64,000 bases of DNA from Codonopsis lanceolata (lineage: Eukaryota > Streptophyta > Magnoliopsida > Asterales > Campanulaceae), in contig CM028379.1 of NCBI GenBank assembly GCA_013146195.2, positions 90,625,401 to 90,689,400 of the forward strand. The letters are read 5' to 3'. Positions 1-12,339 of this stretch are shown one piece after another. The position numbers and the translations under genes are program-made. A model generated the notes under the pieces. The model was given only the letters and a program-made list of their open reading frames with translations. It was not told the origin of the DNA and searched no databases. Numbering within the stretch: position 1 is the first letter of the stretch; every line of letters starts with the position of its first letter.

Positions 1-1340
1 GAATTACGATGCATTGATTATGAATTTAGATTGCGATGAAGGAAGAGAGGGATCAAAATAATTCATCCGATGCCCAAATTAAGATTCCGATTCATTCATA
101 AAACGCAATTCAAAATCAAGCATAAAAGTGGGAAGATATAGAAAGAGAGGGATGACTTATTTCTCTTTTTTGGAGGAAAAGGAAATGATTTAATTGTATT
201 TTAAAAATCAAACATTCCGGTGCAGAACCAAGAACATAAAGCTGAAGAAAATCGAGCATCGCAATTCAAATTCATACATCCTAATGCACAAATTGGACTT
301 GCGATATAGACAACAAAGAAAGGGGAAGGGGTACAAGACATTCAAACACCACAACATGACAAAGAAAAAACAAACATAGCAGCACGCATATCGAGAGACA
401 ATTTTTGCAATTCAAGATCTATATTTACTAGATCTAGGACCAAGTTTTTGCATATCAAGATTTATATTTGTTGACTCTAGTTTCCGATCTTTATCTTCAT
501 TTGATTCGTCTTCTTAAGATCCTCTGGATTAAAGTTGGTTCTTGAGAAAAAGAGAGAAAAAAAAAGGGAAGAAATGAAGGAATGATAGTTATGAAGAAAG
601 AAGGAAAAAATGAAGGAAGATATTAAAGGATGAAAAGACTGAGAGTTGTTTTAGAAAGGAAAAAAAAAGATTTTTGCGGTTTAAAAAAGAAGAAGGGTAC
701 TTTGGCTATTAAAATGTTGTTCAAAATGAGAAAGTTTGAAAAATGATCATTTTAGGATGGACGGAAAAAGCAAAGTAGAACAATAATTTTGAAACAAAAG
801 AGTATTATTATGGATAAATTACAAGTTAGTACATCTTTTAAAACATGTTTTCAAATGAATCCAACAATTTTTTGGACATATCTTTTAGGTACAATTTTGG
901 GGCGAAAGTACATCATTGCCCTTTATGTCGTATTGACGACGTTGCTTCCTCAAACCAACAGGCTGCAACATCGTCCTCTCTCCTACTCGCCCCTGCCCAA
1001 TTGCCGATTCCTGCAGTGTAGCTATACCAACCACCATCATCTTCGATTTCGACCAACAATTTCTTTTCCAGTGAATCTCTATTGCCGACAAACTTGTATT
1101 TTTGTGTGTAATGTATTTTTTGTTTTCAAGACAAATTTGTAACACAACCAACCTTCATAATTTGGGAATTCGATGGATTTTGTATTGAGGATGAACTAAA
1201 ATGTATGTTGTATTTCAAAGAACAAGATTTTCAAGTGATGATCTCTGGATTTGAAATAAAAAATTGTTTAATCCACTTTAATTTAAAATGATGATGCTTG
1301 GATTAGACATCAGATAACCTTTAATTCATTCTAGGAACCT
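1..1340. other. AT-rich stretch without a recognisable gene
   Basis: Purine-rich and A-rich DNA with short frames only. None of the short open frames shows a recognisable domain or plausible splice context. I see no RNA gene or terminal repeats here. Confidence 0.5.
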
Positions 1341-1476
1341 GATGTCTGGTTTTGGCATCAGACATTGTTTATTCCAGTTAAGCTGATGCTTGGATTTGGC
1401 AGCAACTTGATGTCTGAGTTTGGCATCAGACATCGTTTATTCCAGTTAAGCTGATGCCTGGATTTGGCAGCAGAAA
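1341..1476 (+). repeat. 68-bp tandem repeat, two units plus degenerate flanks
   Basis: A unit beginning GATGTCTG at 1341 recurs at 1409. Each contains TTTGGCATCAGACAT, then TTTATTCCAGTTAAGCTGATG, and GGATTTGGCAGCA. Related half-units (CTGATGCCTGG) continue to about 1540 and to 1622. It is a short local minisatellite; no coding role is visible. Confidence 0.7.
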
Positions 1477-1849
1477 TCGTTTACTTCAGTTAAGTCGATT
1501 CATTAATATTTCCTGATGCCTGGGGCTGGTATCAGGATCAAACTAAAATACTAAATTGTCCTTAATTGAGTCGACTTTATCGGTTTTCATTGGAGACCTA
1601 AGAGTCCGATTACAGATTCATCTGATGCCTAACATTGACATCAACATTATTAGATTTTTTTGGTTTTGAAAAAATTGTGTTTACAGTTCTAATTCTTGTC
1701 ATTGTCATTAACATTATTGGATTTTTTTTATCTTGACAGTCCGGATGAGATTTGTCTTCGTTAATAACAATTTTTTTTCATTTCACAATCAATTTATAGT
1801 TATATAAAATATCTAAAAAATCTAGATGAAAACATATTTGTAAAATTGT

Positions 1850-2387
1850 ATCCACTTGAAATTTCTCCTCTTGAAATGCACAAAAATATTAGGTCCGAAC
1901 AGGTAGCCCAAAAGTGTACTCCGAAATTATACTTAGAAGATTGGGCCAAGCCCGTACCAGGAAAGGGGCCCGGACCCATATCCAAAGAAGGGCCCAAGCC
2001 CAATCACATACTAAAGCCCAATATGGAAAGACCATTAATATAAATAGTAGGAAACTTCATATCTAAAAAGTTAGTGACTATTTCCCTCCAGGAAGAGAAC
2101 AAGAACTCTCCTTCATCTCTCCATACTGCCGGTTTATACACATACATACACACACTCCATTTGATTTATTATCTATGATACACACAACATATACTGATTA
2201 TCACACCGTAGGGTTTTGGGGGACACCCCCACCCACTCACGGTGCTTCATTTTACAGACATTACAAGCCAGATATCCTACCACGACGACCACCGCCGGAC
2301 CACGACTCCGGCGACCTCGGCATGACGTTACTTTTGGCACCCCGGACACGACACGACGAGGTTACCACATTTTTGGCGTGATCAGTT
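1850..2387 (+). mobile_element. LTR remnant of a retrotransposon (boundaries uncertain)
   Basis: The stretch has the composition of a plant LTR. There is a GC-rich segment with repeated GGCCC/GCCCAAGCCC blocks, a TATA-like ATATAAATAG near 2038, then a CT-rich leader and a region with repeated CCACGACGACC-type blocks. It ends just before a primer-binding-site-like motif at 2388. The 5-prime edge is not resolved and no second LTR is found, so this is a fragment. Inference from layout rather than homology. Confidence 0.45.
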
Positions 2388-2405
2388 TGGTTCCGTTACC
2401 GGAAA
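2388..2405 (+). promoter_or_regulatory. Degenerate primer binding site, tRNA-Asp type
   Basis: TGGTTCCGTTACCGGAAA matches 13 of 18 positions of TGGCGCCGTTGCCGGGGA, the tRNA-Asp-complementary site known from Athila/Tat-type gypsy elements. Four of five differences are transitions and three are G to A, as expected from decay of methylated DNA. Confidence 0.5.
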
Positions 2406-2950
2406 CGATTTCATCATGTTTATCTCTAGTCACGGACTCCGTCTGCGTCGACAGAGCTCCGTTCATGGGTGCCGGAACACCATTGACGAGCACAAGTATG
2501 CATGCCGCCCACCTGAGCGGGGCGAAGAAAACGAATACGAAACTTGAAAATAAGGCCACCGTTAGATACGCCCTGAGCAGACAAAGTCAACGGCGCAAAA
2601 ATCACCTCAATCCGACCTTCACTGCAACCACATACGCCTCCTAAAGCTACTGGAGCGAAACTGCGCAATGACGCGTCGGCAGCACTCCGATTAATTAAAC
2701 CCGATCCTTCCAACACCCGAAATAGAAAATGAACACAGGTGGTAGGTGCGTACAGTCCAGACGAGTTCAACGCCGCCGCAATCGCCACCAACGGAGCAGC
2801 CACGCTCCCTCACGCACCGCCTGAAGCTGCTGGAAGCATCACCATTGTTACATCGGCCGGCCATGCACCAAATTTTGAGCTTCACATCCGTTGTGACTTG
2901 CATGCGTCATTACCACCATTTCCCCATGTGTCAGGTGTATTATTTATTTC
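2406..2950 (+). mobile_element. Internal-region remnant downstream of the PBS
   Basis: GC-richer than its flanks, with short overlapping frames but no gag or pol motif I can recognise. Two blocks (about 2640-2700 and 2810-2840) share a similar CCTAAAGCTACTGGAGC / CTGAAGCTGCTGGAAGC segment, suggesting internal duplication. Probably untranslated leader or a non-autonomous internal region. Confidence 0.35.
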
Positions 2951-4640
2951 CTGCAAATTTCCTGCCAACAATACTCATCAAATTTAACTCAATAGTCATC
3001 ACCACTAACTTATACAACACACTACTAGTCCTTATCATGACATCATGCTCACACGTGAAATGATCAAAATACATTTATATCATTTTGCACATATGGACAA
3101 TAGTTTTAATTATCGTAACTCAATTGCACATTTTGTTAGAATATTGCTTATTAATTATTCAGTGCATGTGATTAATATTCTTATTACATGTCTTACTATA
3201 ATGATGCTATACAATCATAATAATCCAAACGATGCACACAAAGTTGTGTAATAAATGTGATTAAATTGCGTTCATAACCTTGCTATAATTACAACAAAGT
3301 GTCCATCATGACGATGCATGCTACATTATATCTATTGATCCATTTTGTACATTTAATATGTTTTATACAACAGATAATGTATTGATATTATGCAAAATTA
3401 TAAACCCTTCCGGACAATTTATTTCATATGTCCACTTCCCATTGTTTTTTTTGATAAGTAATACAATTTTTACATGTTGGGGCAGTAGAACGAGGATGAA
3501 TCTTGCGTGACACATTCTATTAAATTATGTTTAATCAATACCATTGTTTACAAATCCACTATCGTCATCAAATAGTACAATTATATAATATCTAGCAAGT
3601 GACGAATCGAGACATTGATTACAATTATAAAATAACATGACGAGTAATAATATCACTTAATAGATTGGACAACATTATTTTGATGAAGCGCATACGAGCC
3701 ACGTTAGCCTCGTCAACTTAAATATTACATTATCTAGTTTTCATGAGCGTGACATAGACAAATAAATGTGATTCGAGCTCGCCTGCTTATGAGAAACATA
3801 ACATGCAAATTTAAATTGATTTATGCCAAGCTAACTACTTGCCCACCATACCAAACAGTTATAAAAAATTCCTTGCATAAAACTCGCAAATTACTGGTTC
3901 AATGTTACTAGCTCAAAATAACATGCTTAGTCCACTTATCATATGTTAGCATGATACATGCATTCTCTCATGCACCACACTCGAATACTTACGTCTTATA
4001 AATTCATCGTATCTTCCAATAGCGCGACGTGTCGCCGCAATGATTTGTTTCCTATTCTCGCATAATAGGCACATATTCAAATAATATCTTATATGATCAA
4101 TATGCTTGGACTATGACACATTGTATGACGAAAATATTTGTGACAAAACTTGATTTTCGCCTATACAAAGATGCTCTTGAAACCTTCAGGTACACAATAC
4201 AAACATGCATAGCCTCGGCAACCACGATCAATGACACGAGTTGTTCCTCTACAAACTATTACATGGTTATTTACTAGGTTGCGCCCCTACCTCGCCTCGC
4301 CGAAATCACATTCTAGGCCATACGCCCACATTTTACTGCTCACAGTTAATAACAATCGTTAACCGAGGGGTTGCTACCGAGGCATGAAGAAAACATAGGT
4401 CTTTATTATTTCTCGATCTACAGATACACTCATACGCTCAAGAAGTGGGGGGCTACTACTACCACTACCACTTATGAGATCATACATCATCTTTGTTTAT
4501 ATGGCAGTGCCCCACGATCATTATAGCTAAATTCATGGCATTTTTATTCATATTGGCCATAGGACCGGTGACCAGGATTATTTCTCGAAATTATTACTGA
4601 TGATATAGACTAGTATTTAGTATCTACGCATATTACTCAG
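2951..4640. other. AT-rich stretch with nothing recognisable
   Basis: About 1.7 kb without a long frame, terminal repeats or RNA gene that I can support. It could hold the displaced 5-prime part of the gypsy LTR seen at 7248, but no match to 12900-15530 was noticed by eye. Confidence 0.4.
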
Positions 4641-4649
4641 ATTATTATT

Positions 4650-5530
4650 CACGTGCCCGTGCATGCCACATTCGCGCCAGAGCTCGAGCATCAGATTATG
4701 CTCGCGCCAATGTCGAGCTTCATATTATTATTATTCACGTGCCCGTCCACGCCACGCTCGCGCCAGAGCTCGAGCCTCAGATTATGCTCGCACCAATATT
4801 GAGCTTCATATTATTATTATTCACGTGCCCGTGCACGCCACGTTCGCGCCAGAGCTCGAGCCTCAGATTATGCTCGCGCCAATGTCGAGCTTTATATTAT
4901 TATTATTCACATGCCCGTGTATGCCACGCTCGCGCCAGAGCTCGAGCCTCAGATTATGCTCGCGCCAATGCCGAGCTTCATATTATTATTATTCACTTGC
5001 TCATGCACGCCACGCTCGCGCCAGAGCTCGAGCCCCAGATTATGCTCGCGCCAATGTTGAGCTTCATATTATTATTATTCATGTGCTCAGACACGCCACG
5101 CGCGCGCTGTAGCTCGAAGTCGTTCAGATTATGCTCGCGCTGCCGAGCTTCATATTATTATTCACGTGCTGGACTGCACGCCACGCCTTCAGCGCTGAGC
5201 TTGAGCCTCAGATTATGCTCGCGCCAATGTCGAGCTTCATATTATTATTATTCACATGCTCAGACGCCACGCTTCGCGCAGCTCGAGCCTCGGTTATGTT
5301 CATTTCGCGCTCAGCGCAACGCCGAAGCCATATTATAATTATTCACGCCGTGCTGCACGCCACGCCACGCTAGAGCTTGAGCTCAGACATGCTCGCGCCA
5401 ATGCCGAGCTTCATATTATTATTATTATTCACGTGTCGGTAATGCACGCCATGCTCGCGCTGTAGCTCGAAGCCAGATTATGCTTCTGGCTTCTTGTGAA
5501 CCCGAGCCTCATATTATTATTTCGCCTCGA
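4650..5530 (+). repeat. 86-bp satellite array, about ten units
   Basis: Units start with CACGTGCCC-like sequence at 4651, 4737, 4823, 4909, 4995 and 5081 (exactly 86 bp apart), then 5164, 5254, 5344 and 5431 with indels. Each carries CTCGCGCCAGAGCTCGAGC, CAGATTATGCTCGC, GAGCTTCATATT and a (ATT)n run. Several units hold a G-box CACGTG; others have CACATG or CACTTG. Since 86 is not a multiple of three, all three forward frames cycle through the unit, which explains the long repetitive open frames here; they are not genes. Confidence 0.93.
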
Positions 5531-5699
5531 GTACGCTTACGCCACGCCTATGGCTAAGCCGCATATTATATTTCATACATGTGCACGTCGAGCGTTACAT
5601 TATGCTCCCCGCTCGAGTTTACTAGTGGCTGAGCTCTACATTGTCCTCCCACTCGAGTCTATTACGCGCCTGCTTGCGCTTCATATTTTGGCCGAGACC

Positions 5700-6055
5700 G
5701 AGCTTCTATGAGTGTTTAGCACGTTATGCTTCCCTAGCGCCCATCATGCTTTCATCAAGATTATGCGGATACGCCAAGATGAGCTTCATATTGTGCTCAC
5801 CAGGCTACATCACTACTACGCTTGGCACGAAGCTTCATGAGTGTTTAGCACGTTACGCCCCTAGCGTCCATCTTGCTTTCATCAAGATTTCGCGCTACGC
5901 TCGGCATGAGCTTCATATTGTGCTCCCCTTAGCATCACTACTACGCCAAAGACGAGCTTCTATGAGTGTTTAGCACGTTACGCCTCTAGCGCCCATTATG
6001 CTTTCATCAACATTTGCTCACTCGGCGTGAAGCTTAGATTCGAGGTCATTTTATT
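5700..6055 (+). repeat. Second tandem repeat, about 125-129 bp period
   Basis: The motif GAGTGTTTAGCACGTTA starts near 5710, 5839 and 5964, each time followed by CTAGCG-CCAT and CTTTCATCAAGATT. GAGCTTCATATTGTGCTC links it to the 86-bp family, so it looks like a higher-order or diverged derivative of the neighbouring array. Confidence 0.8.
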
Positions 6056-6059
6056 CGAG

Positions 6060-6353
6060 GTCAACGCCTCATACCTATTTGCCTCCTTTGCAGGTGAGAC
6101 CTATTGGCCTTCGCTTGCAAGGAGAGACCAGGCTCTAACGCCTATACCTATTTTCCTTGCCAAGCCAGGAGAGGCCGGACTAAATGCCTCATACCTATTT
6201 TGCCTCCTTGCTTGCCGAGGTGAGACTAACCTCCTCGCTTTGCCTAGGAGAGACCAGAACTCTAACGCCTTATACTATTTGCCTCCTCGCCAAGCCCAGG
6301 AGATTCGAACTCTAATGCCTCATACCTATTTGCCTCCTCGCCAAGCGGGAGGC
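6060..6353 (+). repeat. Third tandem repeat, irregular 50-75 bp units
   Basis: The block GCCTCATACCTATTTGCCTCC and variants recur about five times (near 6066, 6139, 6187, 6264 and 6318), alternating with GGAGA(GACC) and AACTCTAACGCC. The array runs into the assembly gap, so its true length is unknown. Confidence 0.75.
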
Positions 6354-6453
6354 NNNNNNNNNNNNNNNNNNNNNNNNNNNNNNNNNNNNNNNNNNNNNNN
6401 NNNNNNNNNNNNNNNNNNNNNNNNNNNNNNNNNNNNNNNNNNNNNNNNNNNNN
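6354..6453. other. Assembly gap (100 N)
   Basis: Exactly 100 N, the conventional size for a gap of unknown length. The flanking tandem arrays probably caused the break. Confidence 0.99.
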
Positions 6454-7247
6454 TAACCTTAGCCCGACGGGAAGTCGAGAGATCTATTTATCATTTAGGG
6501 TGGCCAATATATAAACGCACGATCATGCAGTTTGTTATACCCAAGAGCATACAAATTCACTAACACATCCATTATGCGATAGTTTCAATGCACAACAAAG
6601 ATTATCTAAATGATAAACAATAATTTATAGAATAGAAATTATAATAAAACATAAGAATTGATACAAGTTACCTCCAATTCGTAGATGAATGTGGTTAGTT
6701 CATCACAAGCGATGAACAAATCATTATGAATAAACAATACATCATCAATTGTCACTACTCGGCAATAAAATAGAATCAAAGTATGTTTTCAGTCTTGAGA
6801 ACGGCTCAAGAACTGATGAATTTCGAATCCCTAAAGTGGTAATACGAGAGTTCTATTTATACTAGGTTGCAAAATTTGAGAAATTACAAAACATGACATT
6901 ACAGAAAACGGGACCAAGCTGTCGCTTGGTCCTTATGTTAAGCGACCGCTTAGCAGCCTTTCTTTAGATGTTGGCTACTGGAAAAAATGTGGTAGCTCAG
7001 TCCCGAAGACTGAGCGAGCGCTTGATGTCCTTCTTCACTTTTCTGCCTTGATCTTTTAGTAATTTGCACTCAGGTCCCTAGAATCTTCAATTTATGGATT
7101 ATAGGCCCATAATTCATCAATATTCTCAAATTCAACCTGAAACTTATAAAGCACTAAAAACCCATTTCAATAGCATAGAAACTCGTGGAAAAACACAATC
7201 TAAGCAGGAATAAATATATAATAGATGCGTATAAAACACATCTATCA
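6454..7247 (-). mobile_element. LTR-like block, minus orientation, inserted in a gypsy LTR
   Basis: Read on the minus strand it begins TGATAGATGTGTTTTATACG at 7247, a typical plant LTR start. It has a TATA box (TATAAATAG at 6861-6853) followed by a plausible R/U5 stretch, and runs into the gap. On its right lies AGGATGAA, which continues the gypsy LTR exactly as in the intact copy at 15534, so this block interrupts that LTR. Whether it is a solo LTR or the end of a whole element is hidden by the gap. Confidence 0.6.
6853..6861 (-). promoter_or_regulatory. TATA box of the minus-strand LTR
   Basis: Minus strand reads TATAAATAG within CCTAGTATAAATAGAACTC, placed as an LTR promoter should be. 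Confidence 0.5.
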
Positions 7248-9397
7248 AGGATGAAATATCATTCTACGAAAAGTTTGTTATTAATGACCTAAAGGGTTTA
7301 ATGATCCTAGTCTAACGAAGTAGTTTTGGACGATGTATAATGGGTTGATGGTTAAGAAAATAACATAGCTTGGGTTTATGTTAGAAAATGATCTCTTATG
7401 CCTATTTGGTATTATGACTATAAAAGCATAATTGTAATATTTATTAAGGAGTGAATACTATATGTTGGTTTGATAATATGACTTAATAAGCATATTGTGT
7501 GTCTTTGATTAAAACATGATTTACTCTTGAATGCCTTAAGTTTTCAATGATATTGTAAATGTGAACTTGAATTGAACTAGGGTAACATAGAAACATAGTT
7601 AAAACCATGGATTGAGAACTTAGATGGGGTTTCCTTGCATATAGCAATTGAACCCTAATTTGGTGAACTTGTAGTAAAGACTCAACGGAGTTCCTATTAG
7701 GGAAGAATGGAAAGTAACAGACACTATGTTAAATCCCTACATGGTTTAGAGACTCTATATATAACTCTAACATGATTGGTTAGTTAACGACAATTATGCG
7801 TTGATCATGATTTAAGTAGTAGAGCTTGATAACCTACTTGATTTGTTGGGTTCACTCTTGCGAAACTTGGTTGTTATTGGTTAATGGCAAGTAAATATCT
7901 ACTTGTGCATTGCATTAAGTTCAACTGGCATAACGTGATTTGATTGGTTAAGTCAATGGTGAGGTGATACATCGCCTATACAAATCGTAAGATTCGTATT
8001 CGCTATGGATCGTCGTACCAGAGACCACACACACACCTCGACTGTGGCTTGCAGTGGGGAAGTAGCCCAATTGTCGTATCAATACGTGCATCATTGGTTT
8101 GCTATTTAAGCCGAGTAGGTTCTCGGTACAAGTTGATGTATTACACGAGCATCAATGGCACGAACCAGTTTAATATTGTGTATTGCAGGAGCAACACAGC
8201 GGCACTAATTGGGTATCTTCTATATCCCTTATGTGGCTTACTATAAGCACTTATGTGACAACAAAGAGTTAATTGGAACATGAGATTTAAGTAACCATAT
8301 TTGTCTTGATTGTACATTATATGAAAACTTGAGGTGTATATATATAAATATATATATTTATACATGATGATTTTTATAAAAAGGACATGCTAATTCATTT
8401 GGTTTGTTTTTGAACAGGGATACTTACCTTGGTTCACTTGGACAGTTTAGAAATAGAAAGAAGTGGTTATTTTTGTGAAGTATATAAGCGATACGACACC
8501 TCTTCATGGGTTTTGTCATTTGTAAAACCAAACCATGGTTATTTTTATGTTGAATAATTATATATTACATATCTCTTGTAGTCGCGTACTGGGTCATTAT
8601 GACTCATTCCGTACTTTGTTTTCTAGTTGCAGTCATCCGTTAACCGTGTTGAGGTCCAGCCGATCGTGACTATAGCAGTGCGTAGCTCGTCGACAATTGA
8701 TTTGAGATCGTGTGTTCGTGCTTGTAGCAGCCAACTTTTTCGAGTAGTAGCTCGTGGAGTCTCATTTCTTTATAGCATCGTCATTTATATTTTTGTTACG
8801 TTGTAATCTGGTGAGGTCGACTTTATGTAAACTTATATAGACTTTATGGTCGAGTAGAATACTTAGGTATTTATGTTGACTGTATTTCTGTAATCGACAT
8901 GCATCGTCGACCTTGTGTACTTTAATTCGTTGTATTTATTCAGTTGTCTCCCGAGCAAACAGTAGCCACGGGGCATTCATTATTCTTGTTGTTGGTATTT
9001 TTGTTGTGAACTCCGGTATGATTTAGTCGTTAGGTCATTGTTGTTATATCATGTTGGTTCTTTGTTGTTTCGCCGGCCTTGGGTTGCCGATGGTTTGCTC
9101 AGTGTCTGAAATGTTACGGCACGCGAGTTTTGTGTTTAGCCTTGTAAGACAACGTCTCTCCTGGTTTTGTTTGTTTTAGCTTCGAGCTCTACAGCTCCGA
9201 GTTTCACTCTATTAAAGCTTCTACATTTTCGATTTTTGAAATCTCGTATTTTAGTACGGCTTTACGTTCTTGTTTAGAGATTGTTAGCTCGACCTTTAGA
9301 CTAACACTGGTGTTTAACGAGTTCTTGCCCTCTTCTTGTATTGTTACAACGGTACGACCTCGGGATTTCGTGCTGGAATCTGGGTCGGTTCATGACT
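7248..9397 (+). mobile_element. 5-prime LTR (3-prime 2.15 kb only), Del/Tekay-like gypsy element
   Basis: This stretch is collinear with 15534-17687, base for base over most of its length with scattered substitutions and small indels. It ends GGGTCGGTTCATGACT directly before a PBS. The first 2.6 kb of the LTR are missing, cut by the minus-strand LTR insertion and gap. Open frames inside it (8049-8246, 9310-9501 and their antisense) are by-products. Confidence 0.85.
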
Positions 9398-9399
9398 GT

Positions 9400-9411
9400 T
9401 GGTATCAGAGC
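9400..9411 (+). promoter_or_regulatory. Primer binding site, initiator-Met tRNA type
   Basis: TGGTATCAGAGC, two bases after the LTR end. It is the standard plant LTR-retrotransposon PBS. Confidence 0.9.
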
Positions 9412-11027
9412 TATTGGTTAGTTGTTCACCAGGATAGGTTCCTTGGCCTAGGTTGGATTGGGTTTATTGTCGACTTTTTTCCGCTGAGTGTTCTGTATTG
9501 ATGCCTTGATGACAAGTTTTCGTTGAGGGATTTGTGCCGGAAAGCCAAGTGTAACGTGGATGAGATCACCGTGAGAGTAGGAATTGGTAATTAAGGGAAT
9601 CATGTCTCCATTATTTCATTTGTAGACATATGGTTGCACCAAAAGTGTGTGCCACAATTCGCTAGAGCCTTATTTTATGTGTCTTCACTCCATCTCGTGT
9701 GATCGGAGGAGTTAGATTGTTGATCAGGATAGTGATTGTCGTGGTGATCCCTGGAGTTAGGATTTACCGGTAGTTTGTGTTGAGAAAAGAATGGTTGAAC
9801 CTCCCGTAACTTTTAAGAGTATTTCGTAATTTGCGACGTAGGGCCTTGTAGTTGTAGACGTGATAGCTTCGTGGTTGTATACGTTAGTATTGTCGTGAGA
9901 GAACTTACGATTATGATTTTTGGTTATGTAGTGATATACTGAAAGGTAGTCACACGAGGGATATTGAATGTTGGCTTTTCTGTTGAGATCGAGGGAGATA
10001 CCCGCTCCGAGAATTGAGTTTCCAGTTTGAAGAGTTTGTGGTAGACCGATAGACAGTCACGAATTATTTATTGATTTTTGCGTTATGCTTAGCAATAGCT
10101 AGGATACGTAAGAGACGAAAGATACTAATAAGTAATCATGCGTTATGTATTGGTTTGAGAGTTATAGTTACATACAATATTATAAAATGCGTATTATGAA
10201 TAATTATGCGTTAATATTATGGAGAACGTACATTGTATACTTGCTTAGTAGATTTGCATGCTAGAGTACATGAGAATTATTGTCATGCCTATTTGTTATC
10301 TGTTCATGCATGAGACTAAAGGATGCTTTTGATGCATGAACACTTCGCATCCTTCACGACGGAAGCTTTTAAAGCTAATTCAGTCAATACCCTGAATTAG
10401 TTGTCAAAAGGTCTTCGTCGTTCGACTAGAATGATTATGGATAGGTTAAGAAACTGACCAAACCTATTACCAAATGGAATGAATGTGAAATGAATTGAAT
10501 TCCTATTTGATGCAAATATATGTTTCTTGTGTGTCTTACCCCGATTGAAAATATCGTCGGGTATGTTGGATTTATAGGATTATGAATGTTGTGTTCAGAG
10601 TAGTGAAATAGAAACACTTCTCACCTTGATTGTGGATTGCCATATAGGCAACCCTTGTATTTTTGTCAAAGTATTACTTGACATGAGATTTTGTATTGTA
10701 TACTTGAAAGAAATAATTTCATAATAATAAATAATGAGAAGGATATATGAGTATATTTAGCAAGGTGATAATAATTACTTTGGGTGTTTGTTAGAGGCAG
10801 TAGAACCTCAAGATTTTTTTGGTAATCGGGGCGACATGAATTCAACCCGAGGAGATTTGTGGTATCGGTTTATAGTCGCGACTTAGTTTTAGAGTTGCGT
10901 TTGTTTAGCCTTGAGAGTATTTCCGAGGTGTGAGACATCTGGATTGATGTCTAGATTCGTTAGAAGGTCGAGATGCCGATCTAAGAATTGATTATTGAGA
11001 TTTGGAATTCGAAGACAAATTCTTTTT
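9412..11027 (+). mobile_element. Non-coding internal region of the gypsy derivative
   Basis: Only about 1.6 kb separates PBS from polypurine tract. No gag, protease, RT, RNase H or integrase motif is visible in any frame; the longest frames are about 60 residues. The element is therefore non-autonomous (LARD-like) and would need proteins supplied in trans. Confidence 0.7.
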
Positions 11028-11039
11028 AAGAGGAGAGAG
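11028..11039 (+). promoter_or_regulatory. Polypurine tract
   Basis: AAGAGGAGAGAG immediately before the LTR start TGCAACAC, the expected second-strand primer. Confidence 0.85.
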
Positions 11040-11391
11040 TGCAACACTGTAGACACTCCAATTTCGTACCCCTGGTATGTGACTGACATAAAATATCAAG
11101 AACTGTTAAAACTTAACAAATGTCAAGCTGCAGAAGTCAAAAATGCGAAAGAAAAAGCAGGATGCGCGAAACAGTGAACTGTAGGGGCTAAAGTGCAAAA
11201 TTTCCAAAGTTGCAAAAGATGTTGGTGCCGCCAATGAAAGCTTGGTGCCGCACCAAGCATGTCTTGGCCGCACCAAGCAATTCTCCCATGCGCTCTTTCT
11301 GATCAAAACGGTACAAGTCTTCAAGCACTCGGTACAAGCGGCCAATGCACGGAAAGAAATCAAGGAATTCCCACTGCGTCCTCAAGCTCTG

Positions 11392-11400
11392 CTATAAATA
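11392..11400 (+). promoter_or_regulatory. TATA box in the nested LTR
   Basis: CTATAAATAAGAGG, followed within 30-40 bases by a CT/AC-rich probable start region, as in plant LTR promoters. Confidence 0.6.
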
Positions 11401-12339
11401 AGAGGCCCCGGCTCTCATTCTCGACACAATTTTCATCCGCGATTTTTGATCGCAGCGAAGCTCTGCTTCGTTCCTTCGATAATCCTTAGTACGAGAGGTG
11501 CGAGATAGGTGAGTGGAAGCCCTTAAAATCTCCAAACCCCGTCCAAACTCTGCCAAATCAAAAACCCATAGGTTATAAGTGATCCCTAGCCTAGTTGTTA
11601 GGTATCCACCTCAAAACCCCAGTCCAGAAATCCCAAAATAAGCCATTACTCTGCCCGAGTAACGAGCTAAAAAAAGTCAAAACTTAAGTCTAGGTTCCGC
11701 CCAACCAAAAAGGCTAAAACCTACCCAAATAAAGCTGCCACTCGCGAGTTGACAAGCCCAAACCTCAAAACATCAATCAAATCAAGCAAAGCAATCCGTT
11801 CAATTCAATTCAATTCAAAACAAAAAGACTCCCTCTCCCGAGGAGGACAGAGCGAGCACACCACCGCTCTAAAAGGTAATACCTTTAAGAGCGTATTTTT
11901 ATTTCATTTGTATTTTTTCCTTTTACTTATTTTTCAAAAATTGTATTTTAAATCCGGCACAATGTAGCCAATATAAGCCGTTGTGCTGCCCGGATTAGAT
12001 TAGAAAATATTATGTAAAAGAGCCGTTATAATGGCCAAATATTCTTAAATGTGTTTGTAATTATTGGAAGGAGACGGCTGCGAGTCCGTAAATAATGTAG
12101 CCACGAATGTATCTGTTTAATTTTCCCTTGTCAAAATAAGACCTTATTTATTTGCTAGATTAATATAACAATGAGCATACTTCAGCCAAAAACGTTTGAG
12201 ACCGAAAGGGCGAGTTGGGTGCCTAGCACCTTCCCAACTCGTAACTTAGCCCCGAACCCGCTTTTTAAAATCTCTCGGTTTTTTTTCGGTTTTCCTTTAT
12301 TTTTGCCTTAAAATAAAGGTGGCGACTCTAAAACTTTCA

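Noticed and set aside
2216..2644. 142-codon plus-strand frame and the opposite 125-codon frame at 2426-2803
   Set aside because: They lie across a PBS-like motif and LTR boundary, overlap each other on both strands and carry no motif; best seen as GC-rich by-products.
4663..5373. Long repetitive open frames (149 and 199 residues, H/A/R- and I-rich)
   Set aside because: They follow the 86-bp satellite through three frames; no start context, no homology, and the pattern is explained by the repeat.
6354..6453. CRISPR-like or centromeric interpretation of the arrays next to the gap
   Set aside because: Unit structure is tandem without unique spacers, and CRISPR does not occur in plants; a centromere call would need copy-number data.
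8049..9501. Open frames in the gypsy LTR (and repeats of them near 16500-16850)
   Set aside because: The same frames differ between the two LTR copies and none has protein-like conservation.
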